Part shown: positions 1 through 7,669 of the stretch, in pieces
Numbering within the stretch: position 1 is the first letter of the stretch
Layout of the letters: each line of letters begins with the position of its first letter
Assembly (NCBI GenBank): GCA_963703555.1
Contig: CAVPEV010000029.1
Location: forward strand, 1-19,332
From: CAVPEV01 sp963703555
GTDB taxonomy: Bacteria; Actinomycetota; Actinomycetes; Actinomycetales; Cellulomonadaceae
DNA length: 19,332 bases
Direction of reading: 5' to 3'
Notes under the pieces: generated by a model
Database searches by the model: none
Seen by the model: the letters and a program-made list of their open reading frames with translations, nothing else
Told to the model about the DNA's origin: nothing
Made by a program: the position numbers and the translations under genes

Positions 1-100
1 GGACAAGCACCGCCTCCAGGACGAGGACCGTGGCGGCGAACTGCTCACGCGCCGGACGTGTGCGGCGCGGCTCCTCGGCAGCCGGCGGCCCGCCCGTCAC
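1..100 (-). CDS. DUF4233-like membrane protein, N-terminal fragment
   Basis: Partial gene, cut by the window edge; 33 residues are visible. The start is a GTG at 100-98 that overlaps the dhaM stop by 4 bases (GTGA), so it is translationally coupled to dhaM. After a hydrophilic, arginine-rich leader of about 17 residues comes REQFAATVLVLEAVLV, the beginning of a membrane helix. This resembles the N-terminus of the small DUF4233 membrane proteins that usually follow folC directly in actinobacteria (often with ndk next). The reading frame has the expected high third-position GC. The function of this family is unknown. The identification rests on a short peptide plus gene context, so another small membrane protein cannot be excluded. 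Confidence 0.6.
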   Translation of the reverse strand, partial: MTGGPPAAEEPRRTRPAREQFAATVLVLEAVLV

Positions 101-831
101 GCCTCGCCGAACCCGGAACCGATGGCCTCGGTGACCGCCCGCACCGCCTCCTCGGCAGCCGGTCCGGTGGCCTCGACCCGCAGCCGACGCCCCTGCGTAG
201 CGCCCATCTGCATGAGCCCCAGCACGCTCGTGGCATCCACGCCGTCGATCGTCACACGGGCGTCCAACCCGGCCGCCAGCCGGGCCAGCACGGCGGCCGG
301 GCGCGCGTGCAGACCCAACGGGTTGCGCACCACGACCTCGGCCTGCGCCGCGCCGTCACCGACCGCTGCCGAGGACCCGGCGACCGCCCCGGCCACGGCG
401 AGGCCGCCGCCCGCCGCGGCCGGGGCGAACCCGGCACCCGCGGCGCGGGCCGCCGCCAGCACCTCCGGCGCCCCGGCACCGCCGGCGGCGCGGACCGCCG
501 CAGCCACCGCACCCTCCACGAACGGCGCGTGGGCGATGGTCACACGCTCGGCAACCTGAGGGTCGAGCGCCTCGAGGACCGCCTCGGTGGTGAGCACAGC
601 CGAGCCCAGGTCGGCCAGCACGACGACCGCCCCGGCCTCACCCGCCGCCTGCTCCAACGCTGCCTGCACCCGGTCGAAGCTCGTGCCGAGCCCGCCGGTG
701 TCGTCACCGCCGACGGGCAGCAGCAGGATGCCCGGGGCCATCTGCCCGGCGAGCTCGACCGCCCCCTCCGCCAGCCGCGCCGAGTGGGAGACGAGCACCA
801 GCGCCACCGGGAGCCGGCCGGCGGCCGTCAT
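97..831 (-). CDS. dhaM: Dihydroxyacetone kinase phosphotransfer subunit DhaM (EIIA-HPr)
   Basis: 244-residue phosphoryl carrier that passes phosphate from the PTS to the ADP bound in DhaL. Residues 8-125 form a mannose-type EIIA domain with the active histidine H16 in VSHSARL, as in E. coli DhaM. An Ala/Gly-rich linker (about 125-163) leads to an HPr domain whose phosphorylated histidine is H175 in NPLGLHARPAA. It ends after HPr and lacks the EI-like segment of E. coli DhaM, so a separate EI must supply phosphate. The start ATG at 831-829 overlaps the dhaL stop (ATGA). The frame stays open upstream to 1122, but that part is only the antisense-frame shadow of dhaL. It overlaps the next gene downstream by 4 bases. 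Confidence 0.93.
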   Translation of the reverse strand: MTAAGRLPVALVLVSHSARLAEGAVELAGQMAPGILLLPVGGDDTGGLGTSFDRVQAALEQAAGEAGAVVVLADLGSAVLTTEAVLEALDPQVAERVTIAHAPFVEGAVAAAVRAAGGAGAPEVLAAARAAGAGFAPAAAGGGLAVAGAVAGSSAAVGDGAAQAEVVVRNPLGLHARPAAVLARLAAGLDARVTIDGVDATSVLGLMQMGATQGRRLRVEATGPAAEEAVRAVTEAIGSGFGEA

Positions 832-1460
832 GCCGCGGTGCGGACCGCGGCCCGCAGCAGCAGTGCCGTCGACGTCGCTCCGGGGTCCTGGTGCCCGGCC
901 GAGCGCTCGCCGAGGTAGCTGGCCCGGCCCTTGGTGGCGACGAGCGGGATCGTGGCCGCCGCGCCGGCCTCCGCCGCGTCGGCCGCAGCCGCAAGGACCT
1001 CCGCCGGCGCACCGCCTCGGGCCGCCGCCGCGGCCGCGGCCTCCGCCGCCGGGCTCCAGGCGTCGACCATCGTCTTCTCGCCGACGGTCGCCTTGCCCCG
1101 GGCCACCACCCCCTCCAGGCACGCCTCGAGCAGCGCCACCACGCCGGCGCTGTCCAGCTCGGGCACCGCCGTCGCCTTGGCCGCCCGCAGGTAGGCCGTG
1201 CCGTACAACGGCCCCGCGGCACCGCCGACCGTGGACATGAGCGTCGTGGCCACGAGTCGCAGCACGTCGCCGACCAGCTGCGGCGGCTCCTCGAGCGCAT
1301 CCAGCCGGGCCAGCACCGCAGTGAACCCGCGGGTCATGTTCTCGCCGTGGTCGCCGTCACCGATCTGCCGGTCGAGCTCGATGAGCTCCTCCCGGTGCTC
1401 GGTCACGACGCGCGTGCTTTCCCGCACCCACGCCTGCGCCCATGCCACGTCCAGCGTCAT
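828..1460 (-). CDS. dhaL: Dihydroxyacetone kinase ADP-binding subunit DhaL
   Basis: 210-residue cytoplasmic subunit that holds ADP permanently as a cofactor, is rephosphorylated by DhaM and phosphorylates dihydroxyacetone bound to DhaK. The Mg/nucleotide aspartates lie in IGDGDHGEN (about residues 33-41). Further family motifs are STVGGAAGPLYGT, the KTMVDAW segment, and the C-terminal KGRASYLGERS and GHQDPGATS motifs. Length is normal for DhaL. The ATG start has a GGAGGG 4-9 bases upstream, within the 16-base gap after dhaK. The stop overlaps dhaM by 4 bases, which fits a dhaKLM transcription unit. Confidence 0.95.
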   Translation of the reverse strand: MTLDVAWAQAWVRESTRVVTEHREELIELDRQIGDGDHGENMTRGFTAVLARLDALEEPPQLVGDVLRLVATTLMSTVGGAAGPLYGTAYLRAAKATAVPELDSAGVVALLEACLEGVVARGKATVGEKTMVDAWSPAAEAAAAAAARGGAPAEVLAAAADAAEAGAAATIPLVATKGRASYLGERSAGHQDPGATSTALLLRAAVRTAA

Positions 1461-1476
1461 CAGCCCTCCACAACCG

Positions 1477-2472
1477 TCACCAACGCAGCGCCGCGGTGTG
1501 CACCGGAGCGTCCCACAGTCCCGTGAGCTCGTCGTCCAGCCGCAGCACCGTCACCGACGCGCCCTGCATCTCCAGCGACGTCACGTAGTTGCCCACCAGC
1601 GACCGGGCGACCTGGACGCCCCGGGCCTGGAGCAGACGGCGCGCCTGACGATAGACGATGTACAGCTCGCTGGCCGGTGTACCGCCCATCCCGTTGACGA
1701 GCAGCAGCACCTGCTCGCCGCCGGACAGCCCGAGGTCGTCGACCACCGGGTCGAGCAGCATCTGGGTGATCTCGTCGGCGGTCGCCATCGGGCGGCGGTG
1801 CCGGCCGGGCTCGCCGTGGATGCCGATGCCCACCTCGATCTCGTCCTCGGGCAGGTCGAAGCTGGGCTTGCCGGCGTGCGGCACGGTGCACGCGGACAGC
1901 GCCACGCCCATGGTCCGCACGTTGGCGATGACCCGCTCGGCGACGGCCGCCACCGCGTCGAGGGAGTCCCCCCGGTCGGCTGCCGCACCCGCGATCTTCT
2001 CCACCGCGACCGTCCCCGCGACCCCGCGCCGGCCGGCCGTGTACAGCGAGTCCTCCACTGCCACGTCGTCGTTGACCACGACGCTGCGCACCGTGACCCC
2101 GTCGGCGTCGGCCAGCTCCGCCGCCGTCTCGAAGTTGAGCACGTCGCCGGTGTAGTTCTTGACGATCGCCAGCACCCCGGCCCCGCCGTCGCTCGCGGCC
2201 AGCGCGGGGGCGATCTGGTCCGGTGTCGGCGAGGTGAACACCGCCCCCGGCACGGCCGCGTCGAGCATGCCGGCGCCCACGAAGCCGGCGTGCAACGGCT
2301 CGTGGCCACTGCCGCCGCCGCTGACCAGCCCGACCTTGCCGGTCACGGCGCCGCCGACGCGCGCCACGTAGAGCGGGTCGGTGTGCACGGTGACGATGTC
2401 GGCATGCGCCAGACCGAATCCCTCGACCGACTCGCTGACGACGGCCTGCGGGTCGTTGATGAGCTTCTTCAC
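1477..2472 (-). CDS. dhaK: Dihydroxyacetone kinase substrate-binding subunit DhaK
   Basis: 331-residue PTS-type dihydroxyacetone kinase subunit. It binds dihydroxyacetone covalently through a histidine (hemiaminal) and presents it to DhaL for phosphorylation to dihydroxyacetone phosphate. Visible family features are SGGGSGHEPLH (H57), NYTGDVLNF (D110) and the substrate-linking histidine H219 in GIGIHGEPG, which corresponds to E. coli H218. Length is typical. The start is a GTG (2472-2470) with a GGAGGGAG 9 bases upstream. A 152-base gap to folC contains a palindrome and a weak promoter candidate. No glycerol dehydrogenase, glycerol facilitator or DhaR/DhaS regulator is in the window. Confidence 0.95.
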   Translation of the reverse strand: MKKLINDPQAVVSESVEGFGLAHADIVTVHTDPLYVARVGGAVTGKVGLVSGGGSGHEPLHAGFVGAGMLDAAVPGAVFTSPTPDQIAPALAASDGGAGVLAIVKNYTGDVLNFETAAELADADGVTVRSVVVNDDVAVEDSLYTAGRRGVAGTVAVEKIAGAAADRGDSLDAVAAVAERVIANVRTMGVALSACTVPHAGKPSFDLPEDEIEVGIGIHGEPGRHRRPMATADEITQMLLDPVVDDLGLSGGEQVLLLVNGMGGTPASELYIVYRQARRLLQARGVQVARSLVGNYVTSLEMQGASVTVLRLDDELTGLWDAPVHTAALRW

Positions 2473-2552
2473 GGTGGCTGTCTCCCTCCGGGCACGACGA
2501 CGTGCCCTACCTGCGGCGGGCCGCGGCCCGGGAGGTCCGGACCGCTCGCCTC

Positions 2553-2581
2553 ACCCTCACGGCGGGGCGTGGCCCCGTCAA
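2553..2581 (-). promoter_or_regulatory. dhaK: Candidate dhaK promoter
   Basis: On the minus strand TTGACG (2581-2576) is followed after 17 bases by GAGGGT (2558-2553), a one-mismatch version of a TANNNT -10. The palindrome at 2597-2622 would lie just upstream of the -35, in an activator-like position. The -10 is weak, so this is only a candidate. Confidence 0.3.
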
Positions 2582-2596
2582 GGCCTGCCCGTGCAG

Positions 2597-2622
2597 CCGA
2601 CGTGCACGTTCGTGCACGTCGG
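2597..2622. promoter_or_regulatory. 26-bp perfect palindrome between folC and dhaK
   Basis: Arms CCGACGTGCACG (2597-2608) and CGTGCACGTCGG (2611-2622) are perfect reverse complements around a TT. It starts two bases after the folC stop and lies about 125 bases upstream of the dhaK start. Each arm also contains the self-complementary CGTGCACG, so the site could be a double operator. As RNA it could form an 11-bp stem with a GAAC/GUUC loop, but no U-tract follows in the folC direction. It may be a dha operator or a folC terminator; the sequence does not decide. Confidence 0.55.
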
Positions 2623-2624
2623 TG

Positions 2625-4010
2625 TCAGCCCCGGCCCAGCAGGATCCGCGCCTCGGCCACCAGGAGCAGGGAGCCGGTGACGAGCACGCCGGCACCGTGC
2701 GAGTCGTCCACCTCGGCCCGGGCCACGGCCCGGTCGATCGCGTCGTCGAGCCGGTCCGCGACGATCACCCGTTCCTCGCCGAACACGTCGCGGGCCACCT
2801 CGGCCAGGTCCGCGACGTCCATCGCGCGGGGGGTCGAGGCACGCGTGACCACGACCTCGTCGAGCATCGGCTCCAGGCCCGCGAGCACGCCCTCGACGTC
2901 CTTGTCCGCCATCACCCCCACCACGCCGACCAGTCGGGTGTAGGCGAACGACTCCCCCACGGCGGCCCGCAGCGCTTCGACGCCCGCGGGGTTGTGCGCA
3001 CCGTCGACGAGGATGCTCGGGCTGACCCGGACCACCTCCAGCCGGCCCGGCGAGTCCACGTCGGCGAACGCCGCCCCGACGACGTCGCCGTCCAGGGCCG
3101 CGCCGCCGGTGATCAGCGCCTCGGTGGCGACCAGTGCGAGGAGCGCGTTGTGCGCCTGGTGCTCGCCGTGCAGCGGCACGAACACGTCGGCATACACCCC
3201 GCCGAGGCCCCGCAGCACGAGCAGCTGGCCGCCGACGGCCACCTGGCGCTCGACGACCGCGATGTCCACCCCGTCGCGCACCAGCCGTGCCCCGTGCACG
3301 GCCGCGGCCTCCACCAGCACGCTCTCGGCCGCATCGCGCTGCGGGCCCAGCACCACGGTGGCGCCGTCCTTGATGATGCCGGCCTTCTCCCTGGCGATCT
3401 GCGTCAGGGTGTGGCCGAGGTAGCGCTCGTGGTCCATCGCCACCGGGGTGATGACAGCGACCTCGCCATCGGCGACGTTCGTCGCGTCCCAGCGCCCGCC
3501 CATCCCGACCTCGAGCACCGCCACGTCCACCGGGGCGTCCGCGAACGCGGCGAACGCCATGACCGTGAACACCTCGAAGAAGCTCAGGCCGGGCCGGCCG
3601 GCCGCACGCTCCCGGGAGTCGACGATCTCCACGTACGGCGCGACGTCGCGCCAGACCTGGACGAACCGCTCGTCGCTGATCGGCTCCCCGTCGATGCTGA
3701 TCCGCTCGGTGACCCGGGTCAGGTGCGGGCTGGTGAACCGGCCGGTGCGCAGGCCGTGCTCCCGCACCAGGCGGTCGACCATCCGCGCGGTGGACGTCTT
3801 CCCGTTCGTGCCGGTGATGTGCACGACCCGGTAGGCGTGCTGCGGGTCGCCGAGCAGCTCGCAGACCGCCCGCACCCGGTCCAGGGTGGGGTCGATGTCA
3901 TGCTCCGGGGCGCGGGTGAGGATCTGGGCGTAGACCTGGTCGGCCGCCGCGCGCGCCCGGCGGGCGGCCTCGTCGTGCCCGGGCTGCGCACCCGGGGGCC
4001 GGCGGGTCAT
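2625..4010 (-). CDS. folC: Bifunctional folylpolyglutamate / dihydrofolate synthase FolC
   Basis: 461-residue cytoplasmic Mur-ligase-family enzyme. It adds glutamate to dihydropteroate and/or extends the polyglutamate tail of folates using ATP. The ATP-binding loop is HITGTNGKTS at residues 64-73, followed by RFTSPHL, LEVGMGGRWDATN and MDHERYLGHT, the usual order in FolC. The C-terminal domain contains VDGAHNPAG and the GVMADKDV segment typical of the family. The ATG at 4010-4008 overlaps the ileS stop (ATGA), so translation is coupled to ileS, and folC expression may depend partly on the T-box. Length is normal for an actinobacterial FolC. Confidence 0.95.
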   Translation of the reverse strand: MTRRPPGAQPGHDEAARRARAAADQVYAQILTRAPEHDIDPTLDRVRAVCELLGDPQHAYRVVHITGTNGKTSTARMVDRLVREHGLRTGRFTSPHLTRVTERISIDGEPISDERFVQVWRDVAPYVEIVDSRERAAGRPGLSFFEVFTVMAFAAFADAPVDVAVLEVGMGGRWDATNVADGEVAVITPVAMDHERYLGHTLTQIAREKAGIIKDGATVVLGPQRDAAESVLVEAAAVHGARLVRDGVDIAVVERQVAVGGQLLVLRGLGGVYADVFVPLHGEHQAHNALLALVATEALITGGAALDGDVVGAAFADVDSPGRLEVVRVSPSILVDGAHNPAGVEALRAAVGESFAYTRLVGVVGVMADKDVEGVLAGLEPMLDEVVVTRASTPRAMDVADLAEVARDVFGEERVIVADRLDDAIDRAVARAEVDDSHGAGVLVTGSLLLVAEARILLGRG

Positions 4011-7000
4011 GCCCGCTCCACCCGGACGGCGAGCTCACCCGTGGGTGAGACGTCGAGGACGACCTCGGTGGCAAGCGTCTCGTGGGCGATGGCGTCCCGG
4101 TGGTCCTCGACGGCTCCCATGCGGTCCGCGGGCACGTCCAGGGCGAGCCGGATCCGGTCGCTGACCAGCAGGCCTGCTGCCTTGCGTGCGTCCTGCACGG
4201 CGCGCACGACGTCGCGGGCGAAGCCCTCCGCGAGGAGCGCGTCGTCGAGCTCGAGGTCCAGGACGGCGAAGCCGCCGTCCGGCAGGACCACCGCGGCGAT
4301 GCGCGGCGCGTCGCCGGCGGGCACGTCGGCGCCGTGCTCGTCGAGCACCACCGTGGTCCGCTCGTACTCGCCGTCGATCAGCGGCACCGGCGTGCCGTCG
4401 TCGGTGACCACCACGAGCGTCTCGCCGTCCGGGCGCCAGGACCCGGCACGGGCGGCACGGATGACCGACTGCACGGTGCGGCCCAGCCGGGGCCCGGCCG
4501 CACGGGCGTTCACGGTGAGCCGCTCGGCGATGCCGAACCGGGCAGCGGCAGCCACGTCGAGGGGGGTCAGGTCGACCTCCTTGACGTTCAGCTCCCCGGC
4601 GAGCAGTGCTGTGTACGGCGTCAGGGCGGTGGGGTCGGGCACGGCCACCGTCAGCCGTCGCAGCGGTTGGCGGACCCGGATCCCGTGAACCTTGCGCAGC
4701 CCGAGCGCCGCCGAGGTCACCGTGCGGACCTCGTCCATCGCGGACACCAGCGCGTCGTCGGCGACGAGGACGTCCCCGTCTGCCGTGCCCGCTGCCACGG
4801 ACGGCCAGTCGGTCAGGTGCACGCTGCGGCCCCCGGTGAGCCCGCGCCACACCTCCTCGGTCACCAGCGGGGCCAGCGGCGCCATCACCCGGGCCAGTAC
4901 CTCCAGGCAGGTCCACAGGGTGTCGAAGGCGTCGTGGTCCTCCGCCCAGAACCGGTCCCGCTGGGTGCGCACGTACCAGTTGGTCAGCACGTCGAGGTGC
5001 TCCCGGACGGCCTCGCATGCCGCGGCGATGTCATAGGCGTCCAGCTGGGCGCGGGCCGTCTCGACGACGTCGCGGGTGCGGGCCAGCAGGTAGCGGTCCA
5101 GCCGCGGCAACGTCGGCACGCGGGCCGGGTCGAGCCGGGTCGCCCGGTAGCCGGCGCCGTGGTCGGCCGCGTCGGCGTACAGGGTGAGGAAGTGGTAGGT
5201 GCTCCACAGCGGGAGCAACGCCTGGCGCACGGCCTCGCGGATGCCGTCCTGGGCCACGACGAGGTTGCCGCCGCGCAGCACCGGGCTGGACATCAGCGAC
5301 CAGCGCACGGCGTCCGAGCCGTACCGGTCGAACATCTCCAGCGGGTCCGGGTAGTTGCGCAGGCTCTTGCTCGCCTTGCGGCCGTCGTCGCCCAGCACGA
5401 CCCCGTGGGACACGCAGGACCGGAACGCCGGGCGGTCGAACAGCGCCGTGGCCAGCACGTGCAGCGTGTAGAACCAGCCCCGGGTCTGACCCACGTACTC
5501 GACGATGAAGTCACCCGGGTAGTGGTGCTCGAACCAGTCACGGTTCTCGAACGGGTAGTGCACCTGGGCGAACGGCATGGAGCCGGAGTCGAACCAGACG
5601 TCGAGGACGTCCGGGATGCGCCGCATGGTCGCCCGACCGGTGGGGTCGTCCGGGTTGGGCCGGGTCAGGGCGTCGACCCACGGGCGGTGCAGGTCGGGTG
5701 TGCCCGCGTCGTCGGTCGGCAGCCGTCCGAAGTCGCGCTCCAGCTCGGCGAGCGAGCCGTACACGTCGATGCGCGGGTACGCCGGGTCGTCGCTCACCCA
5801 CACCGGGATCGGGGTGCCCCAGTACCGGTTCCGGCTCACCGACCAGTCCCGCGCGTTGGCCAGCCACTTGCCGAACTGGCCGTCCTTGATGTGCTCGGGC
5901 GTCCAGTCGATCTGCTGGTTGAGCTCGACCATCCGGTCGCGGAACTGTGTCACACGCACGAACCAGCTGGAGACCGCCTTGTAGATGAGCGGGGTCCGGC
6001 ACCGCCAGCAGTGCGGGTAGGAGTGCTCGTAGGTCTCCCGGCGCACCAGCACGGCACGACGCTCGGCGGGCACCCGGGCCAGCGGGCCGGAGCCGGCCGC
6101 AAGGTCGGCGATGATCGGCACGTTCGCGTCGAAAACCTGCAGGCCGGCGTAGTCGGGGACCTCGACGGTGAACCGCCCGTGGGCGTCCACCGGCACGACC
6201 GGGACGATGCCGACGGCGTCGCAGGCGGCCATGTCGTCCTCGCCGAAGGCAGGCGCCATGTGGACGATCCCGGTGCCCTCGTCCGTGGTGACGAAGTCGC
6301 CGATCAGCACCTGGTGCGCCTGCGGGTCGGCGCCGGCGACGTAGTCGAACGGCGGGGTGTACCGGCGCCCGGCCAGGTGCGCGCCCCGCACCCGGGCGAC
6401 CACCTGCGGGGCGGCACCGAGCTCCCGGGCGTACGCGTCCAGCCGGGCCGCGGCGAGCAGGAACCGCTCGCCCGGGTGGGCGAGGCCCAGCGGTGCGGCG
6501 GGGTCCGCCAGGACGGTGACGTACTCCGCGTCCGGGTTGACGGCGAGCGCCTGGTTGGACGGCAGCGTCCACGGGGTGGTGGTCCAGATGAGGGCGAGCT
6601 CGCCGGACTCCAGGCGCAGGCCGATGGTCAGCGCCGGGTCCTGCCGGGGGGCGTAGACGTCGTCGTCCATGCGCAGCTCATGGTTGGACAGCGGGGTCTC
6701 GTCATGCCAGCAGTACGGCAGCACCCGGTAGCCCTCGTAGGCCAGACCCTTGTCGTAGAGCTGTTTGAACGCCCAGATCACCGACTCCATGTAGGTGATG
6801 TCGAGCGTCTTGTAGTCGTGGGCGAAGTCCACCCAGCGGGCCTGCCGGGTGACGTAGGCCTGCCACTCGTCGGTGTAGCGCAGCACGGACTCCCGGCAGG
6901 CGGCGTTGAACTCGGCGATCCCCATCGCCTCGATCTGCGACTTGTCGGTGATCCCGAGGATCCGCTCGGCCTCCAGCTCGGCGGGCAGGCCGTGGGTGTC

Positions 7001-7300
7001 CCAGCCGAACCGGCGTTCGACGTGCCGGCCCCGCATGGTCTGGTAGCGCGGCACGACGTCTTTGACGTAGCCGGTGAGCAGGTGGCCGTAGTGCGGCAGA
7101 CCGTTGGCGAACGGCGGGCCGTCGTAGAAGACGAACTCGTTGGCGCCGTCGACGCCCGCCGGGCGCGCCGCCACCGAGGCCTGGAAGGTGCCGTCGGTCT
7201 GCCAGTAGGCGAGCACGTCGCGCTCGACCGCCGGCAGGTCCGGGGAGGACGGGACGAGGGATGCGCCGGGCTGCGGCGCGCGGTGCAGCGGGTAGGCCAC
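4007..7300 (-). CDS. ileS: Isoleucine--tRNA ligase, type 2
   Basis: 1097-residue class I aminoacyl-tRNA synthetase that charges tRNA-Ile. The HIGH-type motif is HYGH at residues 70-73, within GPPFANGLPHYGH, and the KMSKS-type motif is KASKS at 642-646. The GLPHYGH form and the overall length indicate the eukaryote-like type 2 IleS found in many actinobacteria and linked to low mupirocin sensitivity; I did not see the C-terminal zinc-binding cysteines of type 1. I chose the GTG at 7300-7298 because AGGAG (7313-7309) lies 8 bases upstream. An in-frame GTG at 7351 falls inside the leader and has no such site. It is preceded by a T-box riboswitch and overlaps folC by 4 bases. Confidence 0.95.
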   Translation of the reverse strand: MAYPLHRAPQPGASLVPSSPDLPAVERDVLAYWQTDGTFQASVAARPAGVDGANEFVFYDGPPFANGLPHYGHLLTGYVKDVVPRYQTMRGRHVERRFGWDTHGLPAELEAERILGITDKSQIEAMGIAEFNAACRESVLRYTDEWQAYVTRQARWVDFAHDYKTLDITYMESVIWAFKQLYDKGLAYEGYRVLPYCWHDETPLSNHELRMDDDVYAPRQDPALTIGLRLESGELALIWTTTPWTLPSNQALAVNPDAEYVTVLADPAAPLGLAHPGERFLLAAARLDAYARELGAAPQVVARVRGAHLAGRRYTPPFDYVAGADPQAHQVLIGDFVTTDEGTGIVHMAPAFGEDDMAACDAVGIVPVVPVDAHGRFTVEVPDYAGLQVFDANVPIIADLAAGSGPLARVPAERRAVLVRRETYEHSYPHCWRCRTPLIYKAVSSWFVRVTQFRDRMVELNQQIDWTPEHIKDGQFGKWLANARDWSVSRNRYWGTPIPVWVSDDPAYPRIDVYGSLAELERDFGRLPTDDAGTPDLHRPWVDALTRPNPDDPTGRATMRRIPDVLDVWFDSGSMPFAQVHYPFENRDWFEHHYPGDFIVEYVGQTRGWFYTLHVLATALFDRPAFRSCVSHGVVLGDDGRKASKSLRNYPDPLEMFDRYGSDAVRWSLMSSPVLRGGNLVVAQDGIREAVRQALLPLWSTYHFLTLYADAADHGAGYRATRLDPARVPTLPRLDRYLLARTRDVVETARAQLDAYDIAAACEAVREHLDVLTNWYVRTQRDRFWAEDHDAFDTLWTCLEVLARVMAPLAPLVTEEVWRGLTGGRSVHLTDWPSVAAGTADGDVLVADDALVSAMDEVRTVTSAALGLRKVHGIRVRQPLRRLTVAVPDPTALTPYTALLAGELNVKEVDLTPLDVAAAARFGIAERLTVNARAAGPRLGRTVQSVIRAARAGSWRPDGETLVVVTDDGTPVPLIDGEYERTTVVLDEHGADVPAGDAPRIAAVVLPDGGFAVLDLELDDALLAEGFARDVVRAVQDARKAAGLLVSDRIRLALDVPADRMGAVEDHRDAIAHETLATEVVLDVSPTGELAVRVERA

Positions 7301-7308
7301 CTGCGGCT

Positions 7309-7313
7309 CTCCT
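7309..7313 (-). promoter_or_regulatory. ileS: ileS ribosome binding site, within T-box expression platform
   Basis: AGGAG, 8 bases before the GTG start. It directly follows ACCAC (7318-7314), which can pair with GUGGU (7395-7391) of the T-box core. This would bury the ribosome binding site when no uncharged tRNA holds the core, consistent with translational control. Confidence 0.65.
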
Positions 7314-7384
7314 GTGGTCGGCACCCGGGTGGGTGCGCTCGGTACGCACACGAGGACGATCGGTCCCGGACCGGCCGGGCCTAC

Positions 7385-7571
7385 CGCGGTACCACCCCGC
7401 TTGCCGACCCCATCCGCCCGGAGGCCCCGGCGGGTGGTCGCCGACCACTCGTTCTCGGCTGTGACGGGCCGTCCCGTCCGGTTCTACCGGGGCCCGCCGC
7501 GCTCCTCGGGGGATGCGCACCGGGCCCGTTCTTCCGGAGGCTCGCCGGTGATGGCCGGGTCGACGCCTGTG
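7385..7571 (-). ncRNA. T-box riboswitch (Ile), ultrashort stem I, translational type
   Basis: The leader of ileS carries the T-box core GGGGTGGTACCGCG (7398-7385). Its bulge UGGU (7394-7391) would pair with the A73CCA end of uncharged tRNA-Ile. Upstream, a short stem I can be drawn: basal CCCG (7559-7556) with CGGG (7528-7525), upper CCGG (7548-7545) with CCGG (7537-7534), and a loop strand GCCAUCA/AAGAA. This places the isoleucine specifier AUC at 7552-7550. The architecture matches actinobacterial ileS T-boxes that regulate translation. No U-rich terminator is present; the core can instead pair next to the ribosome binding site. The 5' boundary is set by the predicted transcription start. 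Confidence 0.88.
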
Positions 7572-7577
7572 CGGTGC

Positions 7578-7583
7578 AGTCTA
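7578..7583 (-). promoter_or_regulatory. ileS: Candidate -10 box for the ileS leader
   Basis: TAGACT (7583-7578) fits TANNNT and would start transcription near 7571, about 12 bases before T-box stem I. No good -35 is visible at the expected distance. Confidence 0.45.
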
Positions 7584-7657
7584 TCCGCACGCCCGACCGG
7601 GCCGGGCGGCCCCGGCGCGAGGGTGGGCACCGGGACCGAGCGACGCACCGCGGGCTG

Positions 7658-7663
7658 GACAAT
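7658..7663 (+). promoter_or_regulatory. Candidate -10 box, leaderless start of HAD gene
   Basis: GACAAT ends 6 bases before the GTG at 7670, and there is no clear ribosome binding site. The spacing fits a leaderless transcript beginning at the start codon. The -35 is weak. Confidence 0.35.
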
Positions 7664-7669
7664 CGTGGG

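Noticed and set aside
2599..2620. CRISPR-like or mobile-element inverted repeat.
   Set aside because: There is a single palindrome without further spaced copies, transposase or target-site duplication.
7301..7351. Alternative upstream GTG start for ileS at 7351.
   Set aside because: It would place the coding start inside the T-box expression platform and lacks a ribosome binding site, while the GTG at 7300 has AGGAG 8 bases upstream.
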